Source: Phoenix dactylifera (Eukaryota; Streptophyta; Magnoliopsida; Arecales; Arecaceae). Taken from it: 64,000 nt of DNA. The stretch spans positions 10,294,585-10,358,584 of the forward strand of contig NC_052399.1 of the NCBI RefSeq assembly GCF_009389715.1, in the 5' to 3' direction. The stretch's first letter is position 1. Every line of letters starts with the position of its first letter. Positions 22,026 through 34,491 of this stretch are shown here, piece after piece. The notes under the pieces were generated by a model. It searched no databases. It was not told the origin of the DNA and was given only the letters and a program-made list of their open reading frames with translations. The translations under genes were made by a program, and so were the position numbers.

Positions 22026-23817
22026 TGATGCAAAAATAAAATTGGTCTCCCAAGTGCAGGAGAATCGCACAAGTAGTAAATTCTCGGGAGTCCGAGGTTG
22101 AATCCTCAGGGAACGAAATATATATGAGATTATTTAATATAATTTTAGATTAATTAATTCAATAAATTTGTGGATTAAAATTATGTTTTGATTTTCAGAA
22201 ATTAAAATCGGAGAACAATATAGCAATAAACAAAGTTCAATAAAATAAAGATGGTAGGGATCTGGAATCCCCCTTGACGATATTGCATCCAAGAAATAAA
22301 CTCTATGATTCTTGATTAAAAATGAGTGGTAGGATAGATCTAATCATGGTATATGTTTCATGAACATATGAACTCAATTTCTAAGCATTCGTCGTGCTTT
22401 CTACGTCTACGACGAATCAAATACTAAAGCAATCCATATATTAATAATCATAATCCATTTAAGAACTATCTACGAAATAACTATGCATGGATCAAAAACA
22501 TATCAGTAAATATAATTCATTCAAGGCAAAAGTTTAGAGTTTACTTCAAAGAGCAATACATCAAAGGTTCATCCATCTCCCTCCCTAAGAAATTAGCCTT
22601 CCATTTCACACATTAATCCCCCTTTCATTTTCTTTATTTTTTTTTTCTCTTTTCTTTTCGGAAACAGGGCCTCCCCTGTTTCCTCTCTCTGTTTTTTTCT
22701 TTGAATGGGGACTTCCTTCCAAATGAGGGATGACAGACCCTCTTTCTTCCGAATGGCCTACCAAAATAACCAGCTCATTTCCCCACTTTCTCGCACGCGA
22801 TGACGACCAGCTGAGATGAATCCCTGATCCCACGGGATGCTCCCTCCGGAAGGATCGGACGCGTAAGGTGAGGAGTTGCATGCTGGGACGCGTTGCTTGA
22901 GATGCGGACGCGTGCGGGATCAGGGAGAAGCTGAAGATCATGGGATGCTGGAATCTTCGGACTCAGACGGGAGAAGCGCAACGGACAGCAGGGATGCTGG
23001 GACGCGTGGACTGATCGCGAGTTGATGAGCCGCATGCGGACGCTGCGAAGCTTCGCGGGGATGAATGCATGGATTCGGATGATGTGCTGTGGGTTGCTGG
23101 CGCAGAGAAGACGGAAAACAGTTCCTTGGGGTCGCAAATTCGGAAGACGCCCGGATGGATCGCGCTCTTCCACGCTGGCGCTGTGAACTGGGATGACCTG
23201 GAGAGAAAGGAGATCCGAGAGGAGCTGGGACGCGTGGACTGCGAGGAAGATGCTGAAGGAAGCTTGGACTGATCACACGAACACGGGATGGGAGCTGGAG
23301 CTTGAAGCTTGGGAGGCCAGGAGATGAACTCGGACGGGAGCTGGGATGCATGGCTTTGGACTCGGGTTGCTGGATGCTTCGTGGACGCACAGGAGAAAGA
23401 CCTGATTGCGGGTTCCAAGAGCTGGGAGAAAGGGTCTTCGGACGTGGCAGCTGATGCGGGGGTGACGGCTGGGATGAATGAACTCCAAAAGCCTTTGAAA
23501 TGGGGGAAAGAAGAGAATGCTCATTTCTTCCACGCAGGCGGAGACGTTGAATAGATGCCGGCTTGCAAAAGACTGAAGCTGCAACGAAGTAGACAGCTGA
23601 ACTTGACCTCCTCCTAGTGTGCAACTGGGGTCGACCCATGCGGTTGGCTGGTCACCTGCGGTGATGCATATTTTTGGACCCGATGCGCATTTCAACTTGA
23701 TTTACGATCACCTGCACCCCAAAAAAAATAAAATATTAATGCAGCACTGTTATCATTATTTGTTAGCAATAATGCTAATTTAAGTGATGTGTAGATCGCA
23801 CTTTTGTGCTCTCATCA
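22026..23817 (-). repeat. 3' LTR of the Athila-like element
   Basis: 1792 bp, TG...CA ends, about 99% like 36907-38696. Long serine/proline-rich open frames on the minus strand (for example 22938-23639) recur in the partner LTR and contain no known domain; they reflect GC-rich composition. Immediately inside is the complementary polypurine tract (CACCCTCCAACT, 23818-23829). Confidence 0.93.
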
Positions 23818-24053
23818 CACCCTCCAACTAGCTTATTGCTAGTCTCTAGCAATTAACGAGCAAATAATAAAATGAGAGTACAAAAGGTGTGGTTTAACCT
23901 TTGATATTTTATTAGAACTAATTGCATAAAATTAAAATAAGTACTCACTTTCGTAGGAATCACGATTGCACTTAGCACGTGCAACAAGCCGTTAAACCCC
24001 TAGGTTACCCTAGTGGACGAGTGTTGTCTCGTGAGGGTTTTCAGGGATGCTAC
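23818..24053 (-). other. Conserved Athila-like 3' UTR block
   Basis: Contains the module TTAAACCCCTAGGTTACCC, CCTAGTGGACGAGTG and TTGTCTCGTGAGG. The same module recurs at 34560-34645 and 51260-51350 in the other Athila-like segments. It is noncoding and lies just inside the polypurine tract. CACTA-3 interrupts it at 24054. Confidence 0.7.
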
Positions 24054-24261
24054 CACTACAGAAAAATGGGCCTTTCCCGACGCATTTTTACCGACGCTAG
24101 GAGGAAGCGTCGGAAAAAATTTCACCGCTCATACATTTGCCGACGCTTTGATTTGGCGTCGGAAATTCTTAGGAGTAGACGACCATCGGGCCTAAAACCA
24201 CGCTTATAAGCATCGTCAAAAATCAAATTCACATCAAAACGAGCGGCTCCCCCCCCCCCCT

Positions 24262-24752
24262 CCTTTAGCATCCCAATCGATCAAATCCTAGCTCCTCTGG
24301 CTTCTCCTTCCTCCTCTCCGACGACGAGCGACCGACCGACCCTTGTCCTCTCCGGCGCCGAGCGACGTCCGACGCCAAGCTCCTCTCGTCCTCTCTCCTC
24401 TCCGGCGCCGAGCGACCGTCCGCATCCTCCTCTCTCGTCTCCGGCGCCGAGCGACCGAGCCCCGAACCAGGGAGGCGAGACGATGGAAGGCACCAGGCTT
24501 CCCCGACGATTCAAATAAAATGCCTTCCTTGATCCATACTTCTCGTTTCGGTCTCTCCCACCGCCCTCGTGGTGGTTCTCTTCGTCGTGGCCGGAAATAC
24601 CCGGGACGGGCTCCAGGGCGTGGATGGTCCAAGGCCAAGGGCTGTTGGTCGGCTCCACAGTCGCCGCGGCAGCGGTTGGTGAAGTTCCGGAGCCGGGTGG
24701 TGGTGATCATCCCCGTTCGCTTCGCCTCTTCCTCGGCAATCCCATGATCCAG
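24262..24752 (+). other. Unidentified captured GC-rich block with splice donor
   Basis: Begins after a run of 12 C residues and contains a repeated CTCCGGCGCCGAGCGAC motif (about 24345-24455, three or four times). An ATG at 24624 opens a frame that reaches a consensus-like donor CAG|GTATCC at 24752/24753 after exactly 43 codons (phase 0). I do not recognise the peptide; it does not resemble a TRAP-alpha signal peptide. Probably the first exon and 5' UTR of another host gene. The minus strand is also open here. Confidence 0.4.
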
Positions 24753-25732
24753 GTATCCCCTCCTCCTTTCCTTCTCTCCTTTGTTGTAGTTCTCAAGTTT
24801 TTGGAATTCTGGTTGGCTTCTTGGTAAGAATGTCTTGTAAGTTCTTGATTGGAATACACGAAATCTTGATTGCATTCTTGGTGACAATATCTTGAAATTT
24901 TATATTTTCAAGTCAGCATTCTTGACCTAGAGTCATTCCTGGAATTAGGTGTGGAAAAGCTTCCTCTTAGAAAGAAGATGTTAGCCTAAGTAACTGTGGA
25001 TGAAGTGTTCCAGAAATTATAAACTGTCGGTAGATTAATTATCCGAAACTTCTTTCTAGATTATGGGTTTGGCTCTGGGATCTTGATCAAATTCTTGCCC
25101 TGTTTCAATATTCTTGCGAGCACTGTTATTGGGTGTTCTAAACCTATGGGATGACAATAAATGAGTTTCGGATAGGTTTGATTCAGAAATATATAAGCAC
25201 TGTCTGTATCTGTGCCAATGACCAATCTGATATGGGTTGACAGAGGCCAAGATTGTGACTCCGAAACATGGAGGCTCTACACAGAGCTACTGGTACCGTG
25301 TTTATGATATATAGTCTCCTTGGGTATTAACTGGTACTTTGAAGTAGAGTGGTCATATGTTGTATCAGTTTGTTCTGGTTTGTGTCTAATACCCATAATA
25401 GTAATAATAAAAACAAAAATATTAGCAATAACAATAACCTATAAGCTCATACTTATAACTTGTTAGCAAACTGTTGGAGCGAAAGGATCATATGAAAACC
25501 ATGAGAAAGTTGACTGAGCAATGATCTATAAGCATTATCCAGACTACCAACCAAGTGAAATAGATGATTTTAAGATATGTTGAAACAGATAAATTCATAT
25601 ATGATATTGGTATCTGTTTTGTGCAAAGTGTATCCCTAGTTCAGTTGTTGTAAGTCTTAATTTTCCTTAATGCTATGCCTTTATTTGTTAACATTATTAA
25701 TATCAAGCATTTCTATCCATTGCCTATCACAG

Positions 25733-27251
25733 GAGTTTTTCAATGCATCGGTGCCGTTTTCTGCTCAAGCGACATTCCCTCATAAATTTGCTGCCAGCAA
25801 ATTCTTGCAGGTAGCTGCCTGTATATAGCACCTGCATTTTTCTCATGATATCTTGCCCTGTGGAAACATCCTCCTTTGGATTGGCAACTAGTCTTTTTTT
25901 GAACGAGCATGGCTATATTCAGTTAAGTTGCATATATATTCATATAGTAAGAGATTATGCTATAGTTTTGAGACTCTACTAATGTGTTCGTACTGCAGCC
26001 TGGCTTATTTGATTTAGTGGGTACCATAGTTTATGAGATTGATCATCGACGATATCAGAGTGTGTTTTATAACGGTACCATTGAAGTTGTGGAGACCGGA
26101 GGTTTCCTCAGCATAGAGTCTGTCTTCCTTGTTACTCTTGGAGCTGCCTTCATTGGCCTTTTTGGATTGTGGGCATATGGTCAAATACAACGATTTTCAA
26201 AGGTAAGCTACTTTAATGAATTCCTTCATATTCTATAAAATATTGGTTGTGATCTCAGACTGTTTGAATAAAGGAATCATATACTTTATGCTCCTCAAGA
26301 GTAGATGTTGACAAGGATTTCAGATAGGCAAATTTGTTATTCATTTTGGTGTACTTGATATATATTAGTTCTACAAGTCAAAATCTCTGCCAGATGGTAT
26401 TAGTTGCTGTTTACCACTTGATCATTATTGGCTGAAGCCTGTGCTTTTAGACTGATGTATGAGCTGCGACATTGTTGAACCTTTGGTGCATGTGCTATAT
26501 ATTTGTCAAAATTAGTATCCATATTTTGCTTCTGGTGTTTTTCATGTCATTATTGTTGTTCTTTGGTGTGAACCTTATCAGAGTCAAGATGTGGTACAGG
26601 TCTCAAAAATTCCTGCAGGAGGCTTAAGAAACCATATTTTCAGTATAAGTCAGACTTGAGCTATTAACTTGTATTTAAAAACAAACTAAATCTACTTGTA
26701 TTAAACAATTGCTAATGACAGACTTGTTGACTGTTTAATTACTGTTAGTACACGTCTTTTTTTTTCAAAAATTTAATAATGGATAAAGATATCGACTTGC
26801 GAAAATTGAGTTCTTGCTCATTTAGTGTAGTCGCATACAATTAAATTGTTCTTATGTTCATGTATAATTCTTCTTAGAAAACCAAGAGCATGCCTAAGGT
26901 GGAAGTAGGTACTCGAGCGGCTGATGCTAACATGGATGAATGGTTGCAGGTGAGTTATTAGCTGCTGCAGTATCAAATCAACATTCCTTTTTTGTGACCA
27001 TCTTGTGCTTAGCTTATCATTTTTTTTCTCTTCCTCACACATATCAACACCTGCTACTTTTCTGACAGAATATTGGTATTAATGGTTCATGTTTGCTGTT
27101 TGCTCCATACTCTTTGGTTTTAAGCCTGATCAGATCCACTACATCCCGAGAGAAATGAAACCTTTTCTCTTTTTTGTGTGTGTTTATATTTGTTGTCCAG
27201 GGAACTGCATATGCTCAGTCACTTTCAAACAAGTCGAAGAAGAAGAAGTAG
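25733..27251 (+). pseudogene. Captured TRAP-alpha (SSR1) gene fragment, last four exons
   Basis: Exons 25733-25810, 25999-26202, 26878-26949 and 27201-27251 are all phase 0 with AG/GT borders and encode 134 residues ending KSKKKK-stop. They match the C-terminal half of plant translocon-associated protein alpha: end of the ER-lumenal domain (FFNASVPFSAQATFP, FDLVG, FYNGTIEV), one membrane helix (SVFLVTLGAAFIGLFGLWAY), then a short cytosolic tail (MPKVEVGT, DANMDEWLQ). The native protein assists Sec61 translocation at the ER. Signal peptide and most of the lumenal domain are missing. Introns are retained, so capture was at DNA level. Some 3' UTR follows. The exons are undamaged, suggesting recent capture. 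Confidence 0.92.
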
Positions 27252-28609
27252 ATTTCCATGTTCTTCAGGGTGGTTTCTATCCTTTAATCCAGTTTTATAG
27301 AGCAGGAAGATGAGAGAGATTCTGACAACATGGTAGTTTTCAAGGCTGTAGGTGAGAAACTTGGACACAAATGTTATGTCCATGTAGCTTTAATGTCAGC
27401 ATCTAGTGTGTTTAGTAAACTGATTTTTTTGTGTGTACTACAAGGAAAAAATATTTTGGGAAAATTCAATTTTGGTGAAAACTGTTGTTTATGCATTATG
27501 CATTCTTAATGGTAAAAATGAATTAACGTTACTTTCTTCAGCTGCATAACGGTGATGTGTCTGTTTGGGAAATGCTGTATATGCACACCGGACTAATTCT
27601 TGGTTGTCTCATGATCAATGAAAAAGTTCTGTCCACCAGAATATAGTGAGCTCCTAATTGCCAAATCTGCTAGTTACAGAAGTTATCATGTATCTCTTTG
27701 TATTTTGCTTAGCAGGAAAATACTGAAGAGTAAATTAGGAAAAGATTACCATCCACAGAGAATTTATGGAAATTGGGATAGAGGTGATGACGAAAGAAAC
27801 ATGCTTTTACCTGGCAGATGTATAAGAGCCCGTAGCATCTTATTGGTGGCTCATTCGCTTGGAGATTTGGTATCAGAAACTCGCAATTGTATTTGGCAAT
27901 TCAACATATCCAAGTGAAATAGATGAGGTTTATCTGTTTCAACATATCCAAGTGAAATAGATGATTTTGGATGTTCACTGTTGTTTCTCGACTTGCAAAA
28001 ATTTTCCCCAGTATTTTTGCTCTTGTATTTGGCAATTCCCAGCTGCTTTTATCCGACTCTGCTCGTGATGCAGGGCGTCCATGAATCTATAATGCATGTT
28101 TTTTGGTATCTTTGTGCGTGCTGCGAATGGATCTGGGAACATGGCTTTAGCTCTGTTTTTTCGTATTTTTATTTTTTTTAAAAAAATGGAAATCCCGACG
28201 CTTTAAAGCGTTGGTAAAAAAAGTGGTTGCACGCCTTCGCCGACGCTTTAAAGCGTCGGTAAACTATATGCCTACGCCGACGCTAAAATGCATCGGCAAA
28301 AATAGATTTACCGACGCTTTAAAACGTCGGTGAAAACCTTTTGATTTCTGTAAACTGGGCATTCTTTGGGCTTTCCTGACGCTTTAAAGCGTCGGCGAAT
28401 GTAGTTTTTGCCGACGCTTTCATTAGCGTCGGGAAAGCCCCTTTTTTGCTGACGCTTTCTCCTAGCGTCGGCAAAAACTTTTGCCACTCCGGTATCGCCA
28501 ACGTTTTTGCGACGCTTCTATTTGCGTTGCGGGGACTTTAGCCGACGCTTATAAGCGTCGGAAAAGGTTATAAAAAGCGCCGGGAAAGATGAGTTTTCTT
28601 GTAGTGTAC

Positions 28610-29925
28610 CCACAAACATCATACATGATATAACATGACATGAGATCATAATAAAAAAAAGGTGAAATAAATTCTAAGCTAATACACATGTAATTAATCG
28701 ATATATATTTTCAAGTATGGCAACTGTCAAAGCAAGGAATATAAAAGTGTAGTGTGCATCAAATCATATGACTTTCTCAGAGTACTAATACCTCCACCAC
28801 AACAGAGCACCGCCTGAGTTTTAGGTGCACTACTCAAGTCCACAAATGTTTTCTACAATTTATTAGAACCTGATCCATCAAATTTTCAGAATATCACATG
28901 TTGTCTAAATTTGTCAAGAATGGTTCGCATGTAAAGAAAGAGCTATCAATCTCAACTAAACAACCCGGGTACACAGAGGTCCAATACAATGGAGTCAAAC
29001 CAGCCATTACCACATGTGACTAGGTTCAGCCTAACCAACTCATTCATGCTTATTTTTATTTCATTTTTTTTTTTCAATACACATGACAACTACAGCTATC
29101 CAACCCCATTAGGCTCTAGTAAGGTCCATGTAGCGAGCTTTCAGTCAATGACCCCCGATCCAGTTGGCTCAAGACATTAGGTGAAACACCCCTCGGACTT
29201 AATTACTCGAACCAGACTACGCCACGAGGCCAGACTTGTCATCATAAGTATTTTTTTTTTTTTTTGAATAATAATTATGCAAGAAAAGAAATGATAGACT
29301 GAACCATATAAATATTTTTATTATATATGTGACTGCATCGTGACTATAGGTCAACCAAAGTCGGATCATAAGGCACCTAAGTAATCTAGTCGGGATATTC
29401 AACCTCTATCTTTATGTGAAAACCAAATCCTGAACCTTATGGTACGAACAAGGATACTCATACTTCTTTTATGGATAAGGCTAACAAAAATGCAGTTAAC
29501 AAATATGAACTCCTGAGGCCTTCCTATTGTCATTAAGTACACGTGTGGGGATCTAATAATAGGTCTCTGATTAGTCATAGTATGCATGTGTTCCTTGCCT
29601 TAATAGTTGTACACACTCAATATGAAAATACATGTGCATTTGCTCAGAAAAGAAAGTAATAGAATAAATCAAATGCAAAAACAAGTTTTTTTTTTTTTTG
29701 ATCAAAATATTTCCCTCCCCCCAACTTAAACATTGCATTGTCCTCAATGTAAAAAAATGCAAGAAAACTATATATGAGAGACAATAGAGAAAATAATAGA
29801 GAGAAGAAGAATACCTTGAGCTGTTGATTTCCAGAAAAGAAGACCTACAAAATAAGAAGAAAACTAGAAATAAAAGAAAAAAAATAATAATTCTAACTAA
29901 TATACACATACCTTGGCCTTCATGT
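28610..29925 (-). other. 3' UTR of the Athila-like element, continued
   Basis: Noncoding AT-rich DNA right of CACTA-3. A block at about 29125-29195 (GTAGCGAGCTTTCAGTCAATGACCCC, then CCAGTTGGCTCAAGACATTAGGTG) recurs at about 35180-35235 and 51722-51780, confirming that three related element ends are present. Short minus-strand frames here are not genes. Confidence 0.6.
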
Positions 29926-30303
29926 TCAGTCATAAGAAGGCTCCCCCAAGGAAAAGGAGTCCTCTTCATCTGCAAAATTTTCAAGAAAAGGTTTTAATCT
30001 GTGTCCATTAACCTTAAAAATTTTGCCATCCTGTGGATTCTCAATTTCAATTGCCCCGTGTGGAAAAACAGTTTTTACAATGAAAGGACCTGTCCATCTT
30101 GATCGTAACTTTCCAGGAAACAGATGTAAGCGAGAGTCATACAAAAGAACTTTTTGTGCAGGCTCAAAAGATTTTCTTAGAATTGAGTTATCATGCCTAA
30201 TTTTCATTCGTTCTTTACAAAGTCTAGTATTGTCATACGCATCCCAACGAATTTCATTCAATTCACTTAATTGTAATTTTCTAGCGAAACCAGCATCTGA
30301 CAT
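29926..30303 (-). pseudogene. Integrase C-terminal fragment of the Athila-like element
   Basis: 125 open codons contain [40 protein letters not shown] and a final VNGHRLKPFLE block, the C-terminal tail of Athila/Tat-type integrases. The catalytic D,D,E core and zinc-binding domain are absent. Upstream it abuts the protease-proximal end of gag at about 30300, so a deletion removed RT, RNase H and most of integrase. A closely related tail occurs at 52503-52800. Confidence 0.88.
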
Positions 30304-32062
30304 TTAATCGACGCTTGACATTTAATCGACGCTTGACAGTGCACAAATCTTTCAAAAATTTTGCATATGAAGGCACTTGTTTGATTGCATCAAGAAGAGG
30401 TACATTGATTTTTACTTGCTTAAAAAGCTCAAGAATTTCAGAGTTTGGTTCAAGCTTTTGCAAGGGCTTTAATCTTTGTGGAAATGGTGCAGGAAAAGGA
30501 CATTTAATTTTTTCAGTAGATGTTGGTGCTTCGGTTTCTTCATTATCCTTTTCTTTTGTCTTGGGAGGGTCAGAATCAGGTATGACTTGTGTTTGTTCTG
30601 GGACTGGTCGGTCAATAATCTTTCCACTTCGCAATGTTATTATACACTTTGCTTGCTCTTTATGCGAAGTTGAAGATGATGCATTGCTACCGCCGTAGAC
30701 TTGAGGGTTAGGTTGTGGTTGAGCTGGTAGCTTACCCTTCTCTTGAGCACTTAAAGCAGTGGTCAGCGTTGTCAGTTGATTTCTTAATTTATCATTGATT
30801 TTAGCTTGACCTTGCATGAAAGATTGCAAAGTTTCTTCGAGACTGGATTTTTGAGGGGGTGCATGTGCATAATGAGGGTGCGGAGGTGGAGGAGTTGGGT
30901 TATATACTTGTTGAGGTAGGTCATTCCTCCACCTGAAATTTGGATGGTTCTTCCATCCAGGGTTGTAAGTACCTGAAAAAGGATTATTGAAAGATTTTTG
31001 ATAGGTATTCATAACATTGGCCTGATCATGCAAGACTTCCTTGAATGCGGGTATTGTGGGGCAATCAGTGGTGAGATGGCCAGGCATCTCGCAAATCCTA
31101 CAACACTCGTTGTTATGCTCTACGGTCTTGACGGGTTCAATCCTTCTAAGTTCAATTTCCTCTACCTTCCTAGTAAGGGCTGCCATTTTAGCCTGAATAT
31201 CATCTTGAGTACTAAGGTTATAAAGGCCCCCATGTCCAATGTTAGTAGGCTTAGGCAAAGGTTTATTCACTCTATCCCCTGTATCCCATAATTGTGCAGT
31301 CTCTGCGAGAGAGTCTAAATAGTCCCATGCCTCATCGGGTTGCTTTTCCAAAAATAGACCATTGCACATAGTCTCTATAAATTATTTTAATTGTGGAGAC
31401 AATCCCTCGTAAAAGAAACTAATGGTTCTCCATGTTTCAAACCCATGATGAGGACAAGAGAGTAGCAAATCTTTAAATCTCTCCCAGCATTCATAAAATG
31501 TTTCATGGTCTTTTTGCTGGAAATTACTAATGTGCCTTTTCAAAAAGTTAGTCCTTTGTGCGGGAAAGAATTTTTTTAAGAATTCTCTTTGCATATCATG
31601 CCATGTTCCTAACGATCTTGGTCTCAAGGAGTTCAGCCATATTTTGGCTTTATCCTTCAAGGAAAAAGAAAACAAGGTTAATTTAAGGACATCTTCCGAT
31701 ACATTTGGCACTCTAAATGTGATGCTAATTTCCTCAAAATCCTTAAGGTGAAGATAAGGGTTCTCGGATTCCATTCCATGATACTTTGGCAGCAATTGAA
31801 TTACTCCTGGTTTGATTTCAAAGTGTCCTACATTTTCAGGAATAATCATGCATGAAGGTTGACTAGTCCTAGTGGGATGTAAGTATTGTCGAAGTGTCAT
31901 AACTGGGGGTCTACCTTCATTACCATGGTGACTTCCTACATCATCATCAGCCATCTCACCAGATCTGAGATTTTGCGAAAAAGTTTCAATAATGTGATCT
32001 AAGGAATTGTCAAAAGGTTGTCGACTCAGACGTCCAGTGTTGTCCCTATTCCAACCTAGCAT
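30281..32062 (-). pseudogene. Athila-like gag polyprotein with one nonsense codon
   Basis: Reads from ATG at 32062 leftwards for 227 codons, stops at TAA (31382-31384), and continues in the same frame from 31381 to about 30300. The capsid part has KAKIWLNSLRP, FLKKFFPAQRTNFLKR and YECWERFKDLL. A CCHC zinc knuckle (CRICEMPGHLTTDC) follows near 31110-31070, then a proline-rich linker and AKFLKDLC, which precedes the protease. Only the TAA, consistent with CAA to TAA, breaks the frame. The end carries an 18-bp tandem duplication (30298-30333) at the deletion joint with integrase. The family would assemble cytoplasmic particles for reverse transcription. Confidence 0.88.
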
Positions 32063-32513
32063 ACAAAATTTCAGAGTTTATTTATTTGTTTGTTTTTTTT
32101 TTGTTTTTTTTTTAATGATTACCCTTGATCTTTTCTTAAAGTTCTTATCAATTTTCAAGTAGCAACAAGGGTTAATGAGATATGATGATAATAAAATTCT
32201 GATTCTAAACAAAAAAATTAAACACAGAAAATTCAAAGCAGACAACAGCAAAGTTTATATTAATTTAATGGTCGTAAAAGTATCAGAATATCAATCAGAC
32301 CGTTCAGATGAAAGAAACATGTGTTCTACAGCAGCCGACGAAATTTGAGTGCAATCAGACGGTGGATTACTCAGATATCAGAGTTTGATGCAGACTGTGC
32401 AGGGAATAAAAAAACAGCAATAAAGATTTTTTTTCTTTTTCTTTTTCGAAACAAAAAGACTAACTACTAAAGTACTAATTAAATCTAAAAATTATACTAA
32501 TAAATCAGCCGTT

Positions 32514-32530
32514 CCCCGGCAACGGCGCCA
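32514..32530 (-). promoter_or_regulatory. tRNA-Asp primer-binding site (inner)
   Basis: CCCCGGCAACGGCGCCA on the plus strand equals the 3' end of plant tRNA-Asp, so the minus-strand RNA would pair with that primer. It lies six bases inside the LTR at 32537. tRNA-Asp priming is known for Athila-type elements. Confidence 0.85.
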
Positions 32531-32536
32531 AAAACT

Positions 32537-34491
32537 TGATGCAAAAATTGATAGTCAACTTTAAAGACCACGCAATAGCACGTATCTAGTAGGATAGTGA
32601 TTACGGGTATCGATCCACAGGGATTGGGGTACAGTTGTTTTTTTTTTTAAAAAAAAATATTTAAAAAGAAAGAGCTGGTGAAGAAAATTAAACTAAGGAA
32701 TTTTAATAAAGCAAAATGCAATTAAAAGGATATCAGTTTGGGAGAAACCTAGGGCAAGGAATTCACCACTAACATCGAGACAAGGGTTATTTATATTTTA
32801 ATTTATTCTTGGATAAACATGCAAATTGGCTACAAGCCTAATAGACATTCGAATAAAATTTCACAGAAGTAATTTAGGCATAATCCATCTTTAGTTTAGC
32901 ATGAAATGTCTACCCTAATCTAAGGTGGTAGCACATCGCATCTTCCTTAAGCATGAACTATCTTATTTTTACTTCAATGATCATGAAGAGCAGTTGTATA
33001 AACTTCATATTTAAAATCACAGAAATTAAATATGAGATGAAATAAAATATTCATTAGAAGCAGAATAAGGTTTATACAATTCCAAGAATAGAAATTAAAA
33101 ATATAAAAATCCTTGGCCCTTTGTTAGGGCTACATCCGGCCCTGGAGAAGAGATCAGCCCTGCATGGAGTTGGAGACGGCAGCAGCAGCACAGCAGCAGG
33201 CTCCCATCTCTTCCTTCATGATTTCTTTCTTTGAAATATTCCCAAAATAACAAAACTCTTCTCTCTCCTCTTATTTTTTTATTCTCTCATGTTCCCGTGG
33301 CTCACTCCCTCCCCTGTTTCCTCTTCTTCTTCCCGTGGGACTTGCCTCCGAGAGATTGATCTTCGGCTGCAGGGGGTGACGAGGACGTGGAGCAAAATGC
33401 AAGGGATGCTGGGATGAATCCGTGGATAAGATTTGATGCAGCTGGTGGATGCTGGATATGAGAAGGAAGCAGAGGATTTTTTTTGGATGCAGAATAGGGG
33501 AGTTGAGCGAAAGAAGAAAGATGTTGGGAGATTCGGATAAGGATGGAACGGCGTGGAAGAAACAGGATGGGGTGGAGTTCGGATTCGGAGGTTGGGAGGA
33601 AGTTGGGATCTCGGGATGAAAGGAGTAGATCTCGGCTGGATGGTTGAGAGGTAATCCGAAAGCAGAGGAGATGAAGACGAATCGAGGGGTTGCTAGGATT
33701 TTGTGGAATGACTGAAATGTGAACGGGATGATAAGTTGGGAGGTATCACGGAAGCATGAGATCCGAAGATAATCTATGGAATCAATCTAGAACGCTGGGA
33801 GGAACGTTGGAAAAGGACGTGGAGCGGGATGGGCATTCGGATGAGAAGGATGTTGGGACGGCTTCAACGCAGAGGATACGTGGTTTGTTTGAGGTTGTGC
33901 GGGCTGGGTTTTGATTTTATCCCACGGATCATGCGACTCTATTCCAGAACAGGGGAAGATGCTGGGACGTTGGGGAGTTCATGAGATCAAGATGGGATTC
34001 TATTCCGAAGAAGGGGTAAAGCTAGATTCGTGAAGAGATAAGAGCATGCTTCATTTGGCTGGGAACCGGAAGAGGCCAATGCTAGAATTCTTTAGGATCC
34101 GTGCGGCTAAAGATGATATATTTTGAGATCTGTGAGACAATTGATCGAACGGATTGTATTATTTTTAATGTTAAAACAGGAGAATTGGAATGAGTGAGAA
34201 GAAATTTAGGTGAACTTGGAAAGCACTGAATTTTGGAGAAGAGTTCTTGGAGTCGACTCCGGAGAATGTAGTGTCCGTTTAGGCTTTACCTAATTGAGCT
34301 CGACTCGACCTGCATGCATTAAGCTTAATCAATAAATAATCAAATCAAACTTGAATTATCTTTGATAATTTATTAACATGCAATGATGAAGGTAACACAT
34401 TTTTTAAGTTGAATTTACGAAATATGTGAATTAAAATAATGATAAGTGCTATGAATAAGATATTAATTTATGCACTATTTAGTACTTATCA
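32537..34491 (-). repeat. Inner LTR of a second Athila-like element
   Basis: 1955 bp, starting TGATGCAAAAATTGATAG and ending AGTACTTATCA. It shares terminal bases with the outer LTRs but differs through most of its length, so it is another subfamily. It has a primer site on its inner side (32514-32530) and a complementary polypurine tract (CACCCCCCAACC, 34492-34503) on the other, so it acted both as a 5' LTR for the gag to its left and as a 3' LTR for DNA to its right. No second copy is in the window. Confidence 0.82.

Larger units (their letters stand above)
24054..28606 (+). mobile_element. CACTA transposon 3 (Pack-CACTA, 4.6 kb, TSD TAC)
   Basis: Starts CACTACAGAAAAATGG and ends in the complement of CACTACAAGAAAACTC. 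TAC duplications lie at 24051-24053 and 28607-28609. Subterminal CCGACGCTTT/AAAGCGTCGG repeats fill about 24078-24220 and 28190-28585. The related block near 34655 (CAGATACCCACAAAC) is the uninterrupted form of its target. It encodes no transposase. The interior carries a GC-rich exon-like block and four TRAP-alpha exons with introns. Confidence 0.93.

Noticed and set aside
22938..23639. 233-codon Ser/Pro-rich frame, repeated at 37817-38518
   Set aside because: It lies in LTRs, has no domain, and several overlapping frames are equally open. It is explained by GC-rich composition.
32514..32530. tRNA-Asp 3' end as a tRNA gene (also 36884-36900)
   Set aside because: Only the last 17 bases are present, next to LTR ends: these are primer-binding sites.
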